Part shown: piece after piece, positions 46,599-56,739 of the stretch
Layout of the letters: the number at the start of each line of letters is the position of its first letter
How positions within the stretch are numbered: position 1 is the stretch's first letter
From: Silicimonas algicola
GTDB taxonomy: Bacteria > Pseudomonadota > Alphaproteobacteria > Rhodobacterales > Rhodobacteraceae
DNA length: 64,000 nt
Assembly (NCBI RefSeq): GCF_003148765.1
Contig: NZ_QGGV01000001.1
Location: forward strand, 827,637-891,636
Reading direction: 5' to 3'
Translations under genes and position numbers: made by a program
Notes under the pieces: model-generated
The model's input: only the letters and a program-made list of their open reading frames with translations
Databases searched by the model: none
Told to the model about the DNA's origin: nothing

Positions 46599-48455
46599 CT
46601 ACCTGTGTTCATTCGCCAGCCGACCGAGCCGCCTCGGTCTCGCCGTCATCGGCGACCAGAACTTCCCCCCGGTCGCAATCAGCTTGTCCCGCAAGTCATC
46701 GGCGCACATCGGCTTTCCGAAGTAAAATCCTTGCAGGTAGTCGCACCCAATCTTCTTGACGCGCCGCGCATGTTCCTCGGTCTCCACACCTTCGGCGACT
46801 ATTTTCATACCGAGGCTCTTTCCAATGCCTACGATCGATGACACCAGCGCTCTGGAGTTGTTGTCCTTTACAATGGGCTGGATGAACTGACGGTCGATCT
46901 TGAGTATGGCGGGTCTTATCTTCAAAAGACCCTGAACCGAAGCATGTCCGGTCCCGAAGTCGTCGATGGCGACAGTCACTCCGAGATCATCGAGTTCATC
47001 AAGCGCCCAGCGCACGACGTCGCCCATTCTTTCCAGGTATACAGACTCAAGGATCTCGACGATCAGTCTTTCTGGATTGATATGAGAGCTCTTGATGTCA
47101 TGGATGAAAGAAGGATCGGCCAGCCGGCCCGCAGATATATTTACCGCAACGCGGGGAAGGTCGACGCCCGTTGCGTCGAAGTATGCCAAAGCTTCATGAA
47201 GATAGCCGAAAACGATCTCGTCGATCTTCTTCAGGATCCCGATATTCGTTGCCGTATCCAGAAACGCATCGGGTGGAAGGATGCCTCTGGTTGCATGAGC
47301 CCACCTTACAAGCACCTCGGCACATGATATGCTGCCGGTAACGGCATCGATCACGGGCTGAAAGAACGGGATGAATTGCCGCTTTTCGCAGGCAACAAGC
47401 AGGTCCGAAGAAAGCTGCTTGATTGCCACGGATTCATTGTGCATTTCTTCCGTGAAGAATGACCACCGTCCCTTGCCTTGCGATTTTGCGTGGTACAGCG
47501 CGGCATCTGCGTCGGCCACCACCTGCTCGGGATATTCCATGCCCGCATTTGCGATAGCCACTCCCACGCTCGCGCTGCACCAGGTCAGCTTGCCCTCGAA
47601 GGTGAATGGCTCTTTCATTTCCTGCACGATTTCGTCAGCGATGCTGCTGATCTTCAAAGCGCTGTTCCCGAGCAGCTTCAGCACGACAAATTCGTCTCCG
47701 CCAAGACGGGCCACCAAGTCTGACGGTTCAGTCAGCCTGCGCAGCATGTTTGCGACACAGACGAGCACCTTGTCGCCGGCATCATGTCCAAGCGTGTCGT
47801 TCACTGACTTGAAGCGGTCCAGATCGATATAGAATACCGAGAAGGCGGCGCCCTTCTTGTTCAGGTTAGCGATCCACGTTGTCAATTCGACCTCGAAGTG
47901 GCGTCGATTTGACAGGCCGGTGAGAGGATCTTCAACCGACTTCTGTGCCACGGATTTTGCGAGCGCGTGCAGTCGCTGGTTTTCCTTTTCAAGCCGACGA
48001 ATTGTCTCCCGCAGCTTCTTGGAAACGGCCTGATCGGAGGAAGTCACTTCCGGAATATGGCTCTGGACCAGCTCGGCGGGGGAGCTCTCTAGCCTGGCGA
48101 TCGAGCAGAGCCACCACCTATTTCCATTTGACGCGTCGGACAATGGAGCCCAGCTCATCCGCTGCCAATACTGCTCGCCATTCTTCCGATTGTTGAGAAC
48201 CTTGATCGAGAAGCGCTCCCAGTTCATCAGATTCTCTATGATGCGCAGGTGCTTCCCTTGCTCGACATTAGGCCCGATCAGAATCGTTCCACGTTTGCCG
48301 ACGACTTCGGAGGGCTCGTATCCGGTAATCTGGGTAAAGGCTTTGTTGCACCACTGAAGTTCCATGACAGCGCCGTCGGCATCACTGGCCAATGCAAGAG
48401 CCAGACCCTCAACACACTTTTCGGGGATCTGGTCGAGTATCTGCGCTGGTACCAT
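46599..48455 (-). CDS. PAS-GGDEF-EAL cyclic di-GMP enzyme
   Basis: A 618-residue cytosolic protein with no membrane helix. The PAS domain covers about 15-125 (QWCNKAFTQITGYEPSEVVG), followed by a coiled linker (KKLRETIRRLEKENQRLHAL). The GGDEF domain has RLGGDEFVVL and the diguanylate cyclase approach DPLTGLSNRR; the EAL domain has AEVLVRW (Ala replaced by Val in EAL), NISAGRL, EILES, IDDFGTG and EGVETEE. All main catalytic residues look present, so both activities are possible. I prefer the ATG at 48455 (GGGAG upstream) over a TTG 13 codons earlier. GC is lower than in both neighbours. Confidence 0.9.
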   Translation of the reverse strand: MVPAQILDQIPEKCVEGLALALASDADGAVMELQWCNKAFTQITGYEPSEVVGKRGTILIGPNVEQGKHLRIIENLMNWERFSIKVLNNRKNGEQYWQRMSWAPLSDASNGNRWWLCSIARLESSPAELVQSHIPEVTSSDQAVSKKLRETIRRLEKENQRLHALAKSVAQKSVEDPLTGLSNRRHFEVELTTWIANLNKKGAAFSVFYIDLDRFKSVNDTLGHDAGDKVLVCVANMLRRLTEPSDLVARLGGDEFVVLKLLGNSALKISSIADEIVQEMKEPFTFEGKLTWCSASVGVAIANAGMEYPEQVVADADAALYHAKSQGKGRWSFFTEEMHNESVAIKQLSSDLLVACEKRQFIPFFQPVIDAVTGSISCAEVLVRWAHATRGILPPDAFLDTATNIGILKKIDEIVFGYLHEALAYFDATGVDLPRVAVNISAGRLADPSFIHDIKSSHINPERLIVEILESVYLERMGDVVRWALDELDDLGVTVAIDDFGTGHASVQGLLKIRPAILKIDRQFIQPIVKDNNSRALVSSIVGIGKSLGMKIVAEGVETEEHARRVKKIGCDYLQGFYFGKPMCADDLRDKLIATGGKFWSPMTARPRRLGRLANEHR

Positions 48456-49002
48456 ACGGTCGGCTCCCGGAATCGCTCCTTCAATGACACCCAATCGCGT
48501 AGCCTTCGTTAATCGCCGAGCTTGGGCCTTGCTGATGAGAGGGTGTGGTTCCGATGCGCGAGGTGGTCGGATGCTGTCAGCGGCATGCGGATTACTGTCA
48601 TCTAAGATTTACGTGCAGTTGAATTTTTGGGTTTGTTTCGGGAAATCTCCTGCCGCCGTCTCCGCAGTCGGTTCTGTCAAGGCAGTTCCTGGCGTGCAAA
48701 TCCGTAGCTTGCGATGGTGGAAACCACGATCTGGCGGGCGGGTGCAACCTTGAAACGCGGCACGCCCGCGGCATGGTCTGGGGGAGGCGTCCACGGGACG
48801 GCACTTCTCGTGAATCGCTATGGCGTCTCGGGCTGCAGACGCCTGCAAGGTCTTGACCGAGGTGCGTGATCCTTACGTCTCTGACGCAACCCTCATGACG
48901 TCGTTGAGGACGGTGCGGGCCCAACGCCATCGGCCGCGCCCTTGGGAACATATCACTCCGGCGGCTGTCCTAATACGAGCGAGCAGCAGCACGTGAGAGC
49001 CC
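48456..49002. other. Divergent promoter region with repeat copy B
   Basis: About 550 bases between the divergent c-di-GMP protein and the antiporter. It holds no convincing gene; frames seen here are short and of mixed composition. The repeat at 48750-48826 lies in it. Promoters for both genes are presumably here. Confidence 0.5.
48750..48826 (+). repeat. Dispersed intergenic repeat, copy B
   Basis: About 77 bases alignable with 28979-29056, sharing GTGAATCGCTAT and several flanking blocks in the same order. Like copy A it sits in a divergent intergenic region and on the same strand relative to the rightward gene. Confidence 0.6.
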
Positions 49003-50298
49003 ATGAACACCTTCAACATCGTTGTGACGTTGCTCGGGGGGGTGACCCTCTTGTTGGCGCTCGTCTCAGATTGGCTGTCACGAAGCCCGTTTCCCCCGAC
49101 GCTGCTCGCCCTGCTGATCGGCGTTCTGCTCGGGCCCGAGGCGCTTGGTCTTATCGACCTCGAAACCATGGGAGACCGCGGTGCAATCATGGAGAAGGCC
49201 GCGCGCCTCACCTTGGGCATCGGTCTCGTTGGCGTGGCGCTCCGCATTCCCAGGAGCTTTCCGCGGAAGAACTGGCGTGACCTTTTTCTGCTGATTGTCC
49301 CGGGCATGATCTTGATGTGGGCCATCAGCACGGCTCTGGTCTACCTGATCCTGGGGCTGCCGTTCTGGATGGCGGCCTTGATCGGCGCCATCATCACGCC
49401 TACCGATCCGGTGGCTGCGAGCCCTATCGTGACAGGAAAGCTCGCCGAGAAAAACATCCCCGAATCCCTTCGTCACAGCATGTCTTTTGAGTCCGGTGCC
49501 AATGATGGACTTGGTTACCTGTTCGTGTTCCTGCCATTTCTCCTTCTGTCACGTTCCCCCGGCGAGGCGCTGTCGCACTGGCTGACGAAGTCGTTGCTGT
49601 GGGATGTCGGAGTCGCAACGCTCCTCGGACTGGTCCTGGGCTACGTGGCGGCTCGACTCCTGCAGATCTCCGAACGACGGGGGGCCATCAAGAGCGAATG
49701 GCGCCTTGTCTACACCGTCGCCCTTGCCCTCTTCGCCGTGGGAATAGGGCGCCTGATCCGGAGCGACGAGGTCCTGCTCGTCTTCGCAGCCGGCGCGATG
49801 TTCACGCAGGTCATCAGTCGCGAAGACAGGCAGAACGAGGAGCACGGTCAGGAGGCGGTCAACCGCTTCTTTGCCATCCCCATCTTCATCTTGCTGGGCA
49901 CGGCGCTTCCCTGGCAGGGGTGGCAAGAGATGGGGTGGCAGGGACCGATCCTGGTCGCCACCGTACTGCTGCTTCGCCGCCCGCCGGTGTTGCTCGTTCT
50001 CCGGCCTTTCCTGCGGAACTTGCGCACCCCTTCAGAGGCTCTTTTCATGGGCTGGTTCGGTCCTATTGCCGTAGCGGCGATCTATTATTCATCGCTGATG
50101 GAGCATCGGGCGGGGGAGCCCATCATCTGGCATGCGACAAGTCTGGTCGTCTGCGGCTCGGTCATCGCCCATGGGCTCACGGGAGCACCGCTGACCAAAG
50201 CATTGGGGCACTGGCTAAGGGAGCGCCGCAGTCAGTCTGCCGACAGGTCGGAATCAAAAGGCGCCGCGGCCCCGATCCTTGAAAACATGCGATCCTAG
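49003..50298 (+). CDS. CPA1-type cation:proton antiporter
   Basis: A 431-residue polytopic protein with about 12 helices. It has ALIGAIITPTDPVAASPIV (the TDP unwound helix) and SFESGANDGLGYLF (the Asn-Asp ion-binding pair of electroneutral CPA1 exchangers). It would exchange Na+ or K+ for protons across the inner membrane. Start MNTFNIVVTL. The hydrophilic tail after residue 405 is short, with no regulatory domain. The NADH dehydrogenase gene follows 60 bases later and might be on the same transcript. Confidence 0.9.
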   Translation: MNTFNIVVTLLGGVTLLLALVSDWLSRSPFPPTLLALLIGVLLGPEALGLIDLETMGDRGAIMEKAARLTLGIGLVGVALRIPRSFPRKNWRDLFLLIVPGMILMWAISTALVYLILGLPFWMAALIGAIITPTDPVAASPIVTGKLAEKNIPESLRHSMSFESGANDGLGYLFVFLPFLLLSRSPGEALSHWLTKSLLWDVGVATLLGLVLGYVAARLLQISERRGAIKSEWRLVYTVALALFAVGIGRLIRSDEVLLVFAAGAMFTQVISREDRQNEEHGQEAVNRFFAIPIFILLGTALPWQGWQEMGWQGPILVATVLLLRRPPVLLVLRPFLRNLRTPSEALFMGWFGPIAVAAIYYSSLMEHRAGEPIIWHATSLVVCGSVIAHGLTGAPLTKALGHWLRERRSQSADRSESKGAAAPILENMRS

Positions 50299-50358
50299 GG
50301 CCGGTTCTTTAGCAATGACTTGTGGGGACCATGACGATCAGCGACGAAGGAGCAGAAC

Positions 50359-51702
50359 TTGAGTTTTGAACACCAGGAAGAGACCGCAGCGAGTACGGCG
50401 ACCTTGCGGTCCGAGGTTGTCGTCATTGGCGCCGGCTTCGCCGGCCTGGAGGTGGCCCGGGAACTCGGCAAGGCCGGCATCGAGACGACGGTGGTCGACC
50501 GCCACAATCACCACCTGTTCCAGCCGCTGCTCTACCAGGTTGCCACGGCAGCGCTCTCTGCGACGGACGTGGCCGAGCCGATCCGCAAGATCTTGCGCCG
50601 ATACAAGCCGGTCAAGGTGCTCTTCGGCGAGGTTTCCGAGATCGACACCGACGCGCGCGTCGTGCGCATGACCTGCGGACTGGTCGTTCGCTTCAGATTT
50701 CTCGTCCTGGCGAGCGGCGCCGGGCATGGATACTTCGGTCACGACGAGTGGGCGCAATGGGCGCCCGGACTGAAGACGATCGAGGACGCGCGCCACATCA
50801 GGTCGCAGCTGCTGCTGACGTTCGAGAGGGCCGAGCGGACGTCCGATGACGCGGAGCGCCAGAGGCTGTTGAGCATCGCGATCATCGGCGGCGGGCCGAC
50901 GGGTGTCGAGCTCGCTGGCGCCATCGCGGAACTCAGTCGCTACACGCTCGCCCGGGATTTCCGCAGCATCAGCCCAGAATCCACTCGCATTTCGCTTCTC
51001 GAAGCCGGGCCGAGGCTACTGTCCGGCTTCTCAGAGGATATGTCAGCCTATGCAAAAGCGCGGCTGGAACGGCTGGGCGTCCATGTCCGCACCGGTGAAG
51101 CGGTGCAGGACGTCGGCCCCGTTTCCTTCCGTATCGCGGGACAGGCGGAACCGGTCGGGCTGGTCATCTGGGCCGCCGGAGTCGCCGCCTCGCCGCTTGC
51201 CCGGCAGCTGGGCGACACCGACCGTTCCGGCCGTATCCCTGTCGATGGGACCCTGGCGGTCCCGGGTCGGCAAGATGCGTTCGCTCTGGGTGATGTGGCG
51301 GTCTTCACAGGTGAAGATGGAAAAGTTCTTCCGGGACTGGCGCAAGTGGCCAAGCAACAGGGCATTCACCTCGGACGAGCGTTGTCTGACCATATCAAAA
51401 CGGGCGCTCCGCTAGCACCTTTCCGTTACCGGAGCCGTGGAAACACGGCAATCGTCGGCAGGCACGCGGCGGTATTCGAGCGGGGTCGCTTCAAGATCAA
51501 AGGATGGTTCGCCTGGCTCGCCTGGGCCGTGATCCACGTGTACCTGCTGGTCGGCTTCCAACACCGCTTTCTGGTCTCGATGCAATGGCTCTGGCGCTAT
51601 CTGACCTACGACAGGGGCGCTCGCCTGATCGCCGGGGATTATGCAGAGGTCGACAATCCAGCCGCCGCGCCCACGCCGAAGCAGAGACAGCGCAAGGCCT
51701 GA
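50359..51702 (+). CDS. ndh: Type II NADH dehydrogenase (NDH-2)
   Basis: A 447-residue flavoprotein. FAD motif VVVIGAGFAGLEVARELG and NAD motif IAIIGGGPTGVELAGAIAE are both clear, and a third block (DAFALGDVAVF) precedes the C-terminus. The C-terminal FAWLAWAVIHVYLLVGFQHRF segment is the membrane-attaching helix of NDH-2. It oxidises NADH and reduces quinone without pumping protons. TTG start with GAAGGAGC upstream. It could pair functionally with the antiporter encoded just before it. Confidence 0.92.
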   Translation: MSFEHQEETAASTATLRSEVVVIGAGFAGLEVARELGKAGIETTVVDRHNHHLFQPLLYQVATAALSATDVAEPIRKILRRYKPVKVLFGEVSEIDTDARVVRMTCGLVVRFRFLVLASGAGHGYFGHDEWAQWAPGLKTIEDARHIRSQLLLTFERAERTSDDAERQRLLSIAIIGGGPTGVELAGAIAELSRYTLARDFRSISPESTRISLLEAGPRLLSGFSEDMSAYAKARLERLGVHVRTGEAVQDVGPVSFRIAGQAEPVGLVIWAAGVAASPLARQLGDTDRSGRIPVDGTLAVPGRQDAFALGDVAVFTGEDGKVLPGLAQVAKQQGIHLGRALSDHIKTGAPLAPFRYRSRGNTAIVGRHAAVFERGRFKIKGWFAWLAWAVIHVYLLVGFQHRFLVSMQWLWRYLTYDRGARLIAGDYAEVDNPAAAPTPKQRQRKA

Positions 51703-51956
51703 AGACAAAGCCTGAGAACCACGCTCGGATCCTGCGGCACCGAATGGAACACCAAGCCTCCTTTGCTGGTCTGGCTGCCATCGGGATCACTCGCCACTCA
51801 CTGACTCTTGTCAATCGCAGCCATGACAACCGCCGTGGCAGTCTGGTGCGCCATATGGCCGGAACCAACCGGAGGTCGACACCTCCGATTGCTTTGGCTC
51901 TCCGGCGAGTGATAGCTTGTTGTCAACATCCGAAGATCATCGCGAGACCGCGGCAC

Positions 51957-52379
51957 ATGTCAAAAGCAGCCAGAACGCTCTTAGGAATGCTGGTTTTCGG
52001 CGTTCTCGGAACCGTAGTTGCCGCCGAAGGTGACCCCACGCGCCGCGCCGACCGTTTGGAACCGCTGTTTCTGAACGCTGCAACAGGTTTTTCGGTCAGC
52101 CATTACGAGCTCAGGACCGGAGTCTACTATCGCTGGAGAATTGAGAGCGATGGCCTTGAGGAGTACCGATTACTGGCGCCTGCACTGTTCCGCGAAAGCT
52201 GGATTGATCAGGTCGTTATAGAAGACAAGGAGGTCAAGCCATTCGGTCTTTACGCGGTCGAATTCGACGATGAGGGCGTGATCGATGTCTGGTTCATTCC
52301 ACAACGCCCCGGTGAATACACGTTTTACGTCGAAGGGTTGGAAAACCAGGGTTTCAGTGGAGTGTTCGTCGTAAAATGA
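51957..52379 (+). CDS. Exported cupredoxin-like protein without copper ligands
   Basis: A 140-residue protein with a signal peptide (LLGMLVFGVLGTVVAAEG). The rest looks like a beta-sandwich: ELRTGVYYRWRI, WFIPQRPGEYTFYVEG and a final GFSGVFVVK, which resembles the end of plastocyanin-like domains. No Cys is present and only one His, so it should not bind copper in the usual way. Similar small proteins accompany PQQ alcohol dehydrogenase genes. Its stop overlaps the ankyrin gene start by 4 bases. Confidence 0.72.
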   Translation: MSKAARTLLGMLVFGVLGTVVAAEGDPTRRADRLEPLFLNAATGFSVSHYELRTGVYYRWRIESDGLEEYRLLAPALFRESWIDQVVIEDKEVKPFGLYAVEFDDEGVIDVWFIPQRPGEYTFYVEGLENQGFSGVFVVK

Positions 52380-53287
52380 AGGGATTAAACACACTCACTG
52401 GGTTGTTCGCGGTCATCGCTTCAGGTGCTTCAAATGCCCAGCCGGTCACACGCGTGTGCGACGCGCTCGAGGTTCGCATCGCCCAGTCGCCAGCGAACCT
52501 TGAGGGCAGGATTTTGAACGAGGCCCTTTTTGAAGCGGCGGCACTGGATTGCCCGCAAACCGCGCGTGGGCTTCTCGAGAAAGGTGCGTCAGTGGATGCG
52601 CGGAACCGGTTTGGGGGCACACCTCTGAACGTGGCCGCTGCACGCGGTTCGCGGGAAATCGTCGCGAGGCTGCTTGCGCGCGGAGCCGTCCTTGACCACC
52701 CCGACCTTGGCGGCACGACACCTTTACTGGCCGCTGTCCAGGAAGGGCGACCACGGATGCTGTTCGACTTGATTGCCGCGGGCGCGGACGTGAATCCATC
52801 CAACCGCGAGGGTGTTACCCCAATCATGGCGGCCGCTTTCGAGGGCGACCGGCGAATGGTGCTCGCGCTCTTGGACGCAGGCGCGAATCCGAATGAACAG
52901 GATCGCCACGGAAAAGGGGCCTTGGTCTACGCCGCCGGACGCGCGTTTCCTGAAGTTGTCGATGTCTTGCTTGACGGCGGAGCCGACCCGGATCGCGTCT
53001 GGGGTCATGACCTGACCGCACTGATGTGGGCGGCCGGGCATGCGAACGACGCTCCCGCCGGTGATGGTGTCGAAGTCGCACGGCTCCTGCTTGACGCTGG
53101 AGCCGGGATTGACCGCAAGGATGATCGGGGGCGCACGGCATTGATGATCGCTGTCGAGCGGGGCCATGCTCAAATGGTGCAATTCCTGCTGGATTCCGGT
53201 GCCGATACGGATATTCGCGACAAGAAGGGCCTGACTGCGCCTGAGCTGGCCGTTAGCGACGAGATCCGAGCGATGTTCCGCCCCTGA
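52376..53287 (+). CDS. Exported ankyrin-repeat protein
   Basis: A 303-residue protein: signal peptide up to about SGASNAQ, then six to seven ankyrin repeats (for example GTPLNVAAARGSREIVARLLARGA and GVTPIMAAAFEGDRRMVLALLDAGA). Ankyrin stacks bind other proteins; in the periplasm it may protect or assemble a partner. Bacterial relatives such as AnkB of Pseudomonas act with catalase. Being coupled (ATGA) to the cupredoxin-like gene and next to the quinoprotein genes suggests a role in that system. Confidence 0.88.
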   Translation: MKGLNTLTGLFAVIASGASNAQPVTRVCDALEVRIAQSPANLEGRILNEALFEAAALDCPQTARGLLEKGASVDARNRFGGTPLNVAAARGSREIVARLLARGAVLDHPDLGGTTPLLAAVQEGRPRMLFDLIAAGADVNPSNREGVTPIMAAAFEGDRRMVLALLDAGANPNEQDRHGKGALVYAAGRAFPEVVDVLLDGGADPDRVWGHDLTALMWAAGHANDAPAGDGVEVARLLLDAGAGIDRKDDRGRTALMIAVERGHAQMVQFLLDSGADTDIRDKKGLTAPELAVSDEIRAMFRP

Positions 53288-53289
53288 TC

Positions 53290-53862
53290 TTACTGGATGT
53301 CGATGGTGGCAAGATAGCGCGACAGCGCGTCAATCGTCTCTTCATCCAGCTGTTTCATCGTGCTGATCTTGTCAGGCGCGTTCATCCGGACCTCGTTCTT
53401 GAAATCCAGCATCGTCTTGCGAAGGTAGCCGACCTGCTGCCCTGCAAGCCTGGGGATCCGGCTGTCGCCTTGCCACTTCCCGTGGCAGGCGCTGCACTGC
53501 CCGCCAGTAATGCCCCTCTCCGCCAGCTGCTCATCACCGTCCTGAATCTCTGCGGGGATGTCCGGCCAGGCGAGGGCGGCGAAATGTTCGGCCAGCAGCT
53601 TTGCCTGATCCCTGTCATACTCGGCAGCGACAGGCGTCATGATATCGTTTTGCCGGCGCCCGGCGCCGTAGTCGCGAAGTTGAGTATAGATGTAAAAATA
53701 CTGTTGCCCCCAGATGACCGGGTAGTCGGGTTCGATCGGCACACCAGCATCTCCGTGACAGCTCATGCAGAGCGCAACTTCATCTTCGAGAACGAAATCC
53801 TCCATTGCCAAGACAGGCGATGCGGCAAGCGACAGCGTGAGCGCGACAAAGGGCAGTCTCAT
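53290..53862 (-). CDS. Di-heme cytochrome c
   Basis: A 190-residue exported protein with two heme sites: CMSCH (32-36) and CSACH (123-127). The signal peptide is MRLPFVALTLSLAASPVLA. The two-domain layout resembles cytochrome c4-type proteins. It is 67 bases downstream of the quinoprotein gene and probably takes its electrons toward a terminal oxidase. Its start MRLPFV has TTGGAG upstream; the earlier in-frame ATG is unlikely. Confidence 0.9.
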   Translation of the reverse strand: MRLPFVALTLSLAASPVLAMEDFVLEDEVALCMSCHGDAGVPIEPDYPVIWGQQYFYIYTQLRDYGAGRRQNDIMTPVAAEYDRDQAKLLAEHFAALAWPDIPAEIQDGDEQLAERGITGGQCSACHGKWQGDSRIPRLAGQQVGYLRKTMLDFKNEVRMNAPDKISTMKQLDEETIDALSRYLATIDIQ

Positions 53863-53929
53863 CAGTCGGTCTCCAAGAGGGTGAAGGGCGGGCTGGTAAG
53901 CCCGCCCTTGCAACAGCGACTATTCGTGC

Positions 53930-55639
53930 TCAATCCGCAAGCGTGAACGCAATGATGTTGTTACCACGCTTGAAGTTCAGCTGCGCATTGCCGCCTGCGG
54001 CAACAACGATGTACTGCTGGCCTTCGACTGTGTAGCTCGAAGGTGGTGCATTGACGCCAGCGCCGGCCTGGAAACGCCAAAGCTCTCCGCCGTTGGAGCT
54101 GTCATAGGCTTTGAAAAGCCCATTGCCTTCGCCGGTGAACACCAGCCCCCCAGCCGTCGCAAGGATGCCGCCGATCATCGGTTGCTCGGTGCGGACCTGC
54201 CAGGCGATGTCGCCGGTGTCATAATCGACCGCGGTCACATTGCCCCACTGTTCTTCGTCCGGGATCACGTCGAACGAGCCGCCAAGCCAGAGCTTGCCTT
54301 CCGGATAGGGAGTCGAACGGACCGTGTAGGTCATCGGCTGATGCAGGTTGATCGCGTAGCTGAGTCGGTGGTTCGGGTCGATGGCCATCGGAGACCACTC
54401 GACACCGCCATTCGCGCCCGGAAGCATCCGCGCGCCTTCGGCCGTGGGCAGCGTCCACATATCTTCCTGCGGGACCATTGCTTCCGAGAAGCGGATCAGC
54501 GAGCAATCGTCGGCATTGTGGACGTAGACGTGACCGGTCTTTCCGCCGTGCAGAACGCCTTTCACGTCGTTGCCTGACGCATCCTTGACCGTCGTGATGA
54601 TCGGCGGAGAGACTGCGTCGAGATCCCAGACGTCATGGGCGATGTATTGCAGGTGGCAAACGTATTCACCTGTATCGAGGTCAACCGAGACGAGGCTGTC
54701 GGTGTAAAGGTTGTCCCCCGGCCGCAGCGACCCATCGAGGTCCGGTGACGGGTTGCCGACGACAAAGTAAAGGCGCCGCGTTTCCAGATCGACCGCCGGG
54801 TTCTGCCAGACACCGCCACCGAGCGTTTCATAGGGATCGCCCTGCTCCGCCAGCGCGGCCTTCTCGGCTTCGATGTCGCGATGCATGTTGCGGCCCGTCG
54901 CGTCTTCTGTTGTCCAGACCCCGACCGAGTCTTCTGGAACCGTATGGAAGGTCCATTTTTCTTCACCCGTTTCGGTGTCGAAAGCCTTCACGAAGCCGCG
55001 AATGCCGTACTCGCCGCCGTTAGTGCCGATCAGCACCATGTCTTCGACGACGCTTGGCGCCATGGTTTCTGAATAGCCCAGTTCCGGCTCCGCGATCTGA
55101 GTCTCCCATAGCTGCTTGCCGGTCTTTGCGTCCAGCGCAACAAGTTTGGCGTCGAGCGTCCCAAAGAACACCTTGTCGCCCGCGACGGCCACTCCACGGT
55201 TATTCGGGCCGCAGCAGTAGGTCGTAACGGGGCCCATGGAGTGTTTGTGGTGCCAGATCTGTTTGCCCGTCCGCGCGTCAAGCGCGTAGACGTGGTTGAA
55301 CGCCGTCGTGACATACATGATGCCGTTTACCACGATCGGCGATGTTTCCATGGTATCAACCACTTCGGTCTGGAAAACCCATGCCGGACGAAGGTTCTTG
55401 ACGTTGCTCGTGTTGATCTGGCTCGCCGGGTAATACCGGGTCTGCGCGTAGTTGCCGTTGGTGTGCAGGAAGTTGTTCCCGTCACCTGCTGCCCTGGTGA
55501 GCATCGACTGTGTGACGGACTGAAGATCCCCATAAAGGGTCGTGCCGCCCGCAACCTCTTCCTGAGCGCTCGCCCCGTACGCACCGATACATAAGGTCAC
55601 CGTAGCAGCGATGGATGATATCCCACTTTTCACGTTCAC
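53930..55639 (-). CDS. PQQ-dependent methanol/ethanol-type dehydrogenase
   Basis: A 569-residue periplasmic quinoprotein with signal peptide ([15 protein letters not shown]) and eight-bladed propeller. The rare vicinal Cys-Cys is at 142-143 (TTYCCGPNN). The catalytic region is HDVWDLDAV: Asp339 is the catalytic base and Asp341, two residues on, is the extra acidic ligand seen in lanthanide-dependent enzymes (DYD in XoxF, DYA in calcium MxaF). It oxidises an alcohol and passes electrons to cytochrome c. GGGAGGGAG precedes the ATG. A 119-base divergent gap separates it from the propeller gene. Confidence 0.93.
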   Translation of the reverse strand: MNVKSGISSIAATVTLCIGAYGASAQEEVAGGTTLYGDLQSVTQSMLTRAAGDGNNFLHTNGNYAQTRYYPASQINTSNVKNLRPAWVFQTEVVDTMETSPIVVNGIMYVTTAFNHVYALDARTGKQIWHHKHSMGPVTTYCCGPNNRGVAVAGDKVFFGTLDAKLVALDAKTGKQLWETQIAEPELGYSETMAPSVVEDMVLIGTNGGEYGIRGFVKAFDTETGEEKWTFHTVPEDSVGVWTTEDATGRNMHRDIEAEKAALAEQGDPYETLGGGVWQNPAVDLETRRLYFVVGNPSPDLDGSLRPGDNLYTDSLVSVDLDTGEYVCHLQYIAHDVWDLDAVSPPIITTVKDASGNDVKGVLHGGKTGHVYVHNADDCSLIRFSEAMVPQEDMWTLPTAEGARMLPGANGGVEWSPMAIDPNHRLSYAINLHQPMTYTVRSTPYPEGKLWLGGSFDVIPDEEQWGNVTAVDYDTGDIAWQVRTEQPMIGGILATAGGLVFTGEGNGLFKAYDSSNGGELWRFQAGAGVNAPPSSYTVEGQQYIVVAAGGNAQLNFKRGNNIIAFTLAD

Positions 55640-55758
55640 TCCCTCCCTTGGCTGACATTGTAGTCTCTCTCCTCCATCATAGTAGACGATTACTAATTTT
55701 GCGCATAGGGTGTTGTTTGAGCAATATTATTACCCACCCACACGAGCGAGAGATCAAC

Positions 55759-56739
55759 ATGCGGCGGTGGTCTGTCCCATCTCAGCTGGCCCTGCTGTGT
55801 TTGTTGACTGTCACCGCGACCGCAGAGGCCGGGTCCGGGGTGGCAATCGTCACGAACGAGCGGTCGGATACGCTCAGCATCCTCTCGTCTGACTTTGAGG
55901 TCATTCGCACGATCGAAACCTGCGCGCGGCCGCGCGGCATTCACTTCAGCGCAGATCGATCGCAGTTCTTCGTCGGATGTGCCGATGATGACATGATCGC
56001 GACCTACGACACCGAAACTTTCGAACTCTTGGGACGGATCACCGGAGTTCCCGCGCCCGAAACGTTCGATCTTCACCCGGACGGCAAGAGACTGATCGTC
56101 TCGAACGAAGAAGACGCAGCTGCATCGGTCTATGATGTCACAACCGGCGAACTCCTGGCCGAGTTCCTGACTGGTGAAGAACCCGAAGGTGTGCAGGTCA
56201 CGGCGGATGGTCGACTGGTTTTCGTCGCGTCCGAAGCCGCCAACCTCGTCCATGTCATCGATTTGGAAAAGGGCGATGTTATTCGCGATATCCTAGTGGA
56301 CACCCGACCGAGACGCTTTGCGCTGACACCGAACCAGCAAGAACTTTGGGTATCTGCCGAACTTGCCGGGATGGTAAACATCATCGACGTCAAGACACTG
56401 GCTCTGGTGGACGACATCCAGTTTCTTCCGACAGGCCTCCGGCCAGAGCAGGTCACCCCGGTCGACCTGGTCATCAGCGCGGACGGTCAGCGGGCCTACG
56501 TCGCCCTTGGCCGAGCAAATCACGTTGCGGTGGTCGATGTCCCGAAACGGGAGGTAGTAGATTACATACTCGTCGGCAAGCGCGCTTGGGGCCTGGCACT
56601 GAGTGCCGACGAAAAGCGGCTCTACGTGGCGAATGGACTGTCGGACGACGTCACGATTATCGATACCGAGACGCTCAGGCCGATTACATCCGTCGCGGTC
56701 GGCCGCGTGCCCTATGATATACTGATCGATGATCGCTAG
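55759..56739 (+). CDS. PQQ-associated YVTN beta-propeller protein
   Basis: A 326-residue exported protein with YVTN-type repeats (DDDMIATYDTETFELLGRI; RLYVANGLSDDVTIIDTET). It matches the family of propeller proteins regularly found next to PQQ alcohol dehydrogenases (TIGR03866 as I recall). Signal peptide from MRRWSVPSQLALLC. No PQQ-binding signature is seen, so a structural or redox-accessory role is likely. It overlaps the next gene by 11 bases. Confidence 0.88.
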   Translation: MRRWSVPSQLALLCLLTVTATAEAGSGVAIVTNERSDTLSILSSDFEVIRTIETCARPRGIHFSADRSQFFVGCADDDMIATYDTETFELLGRITGVPAPETFDLHPDGKRLIVSNEEDAAASVYDVTTGELLAEFLTGEEPEGVQVTADGRLVFVASEAANLVHVIDLEKGDVIRDILVDTRPRRFALTPNQQELWVSAELAGMVNIIDVKTLALVDDIQFLPTGLRPEQVTPVDLVISADGQRAYVALGRANHVAVVDVPKREVVDYILVGKRAWGLALSADEKRLYVANGLSDDVTIIDTETLRPITSVAVGRVPYDILIDDR

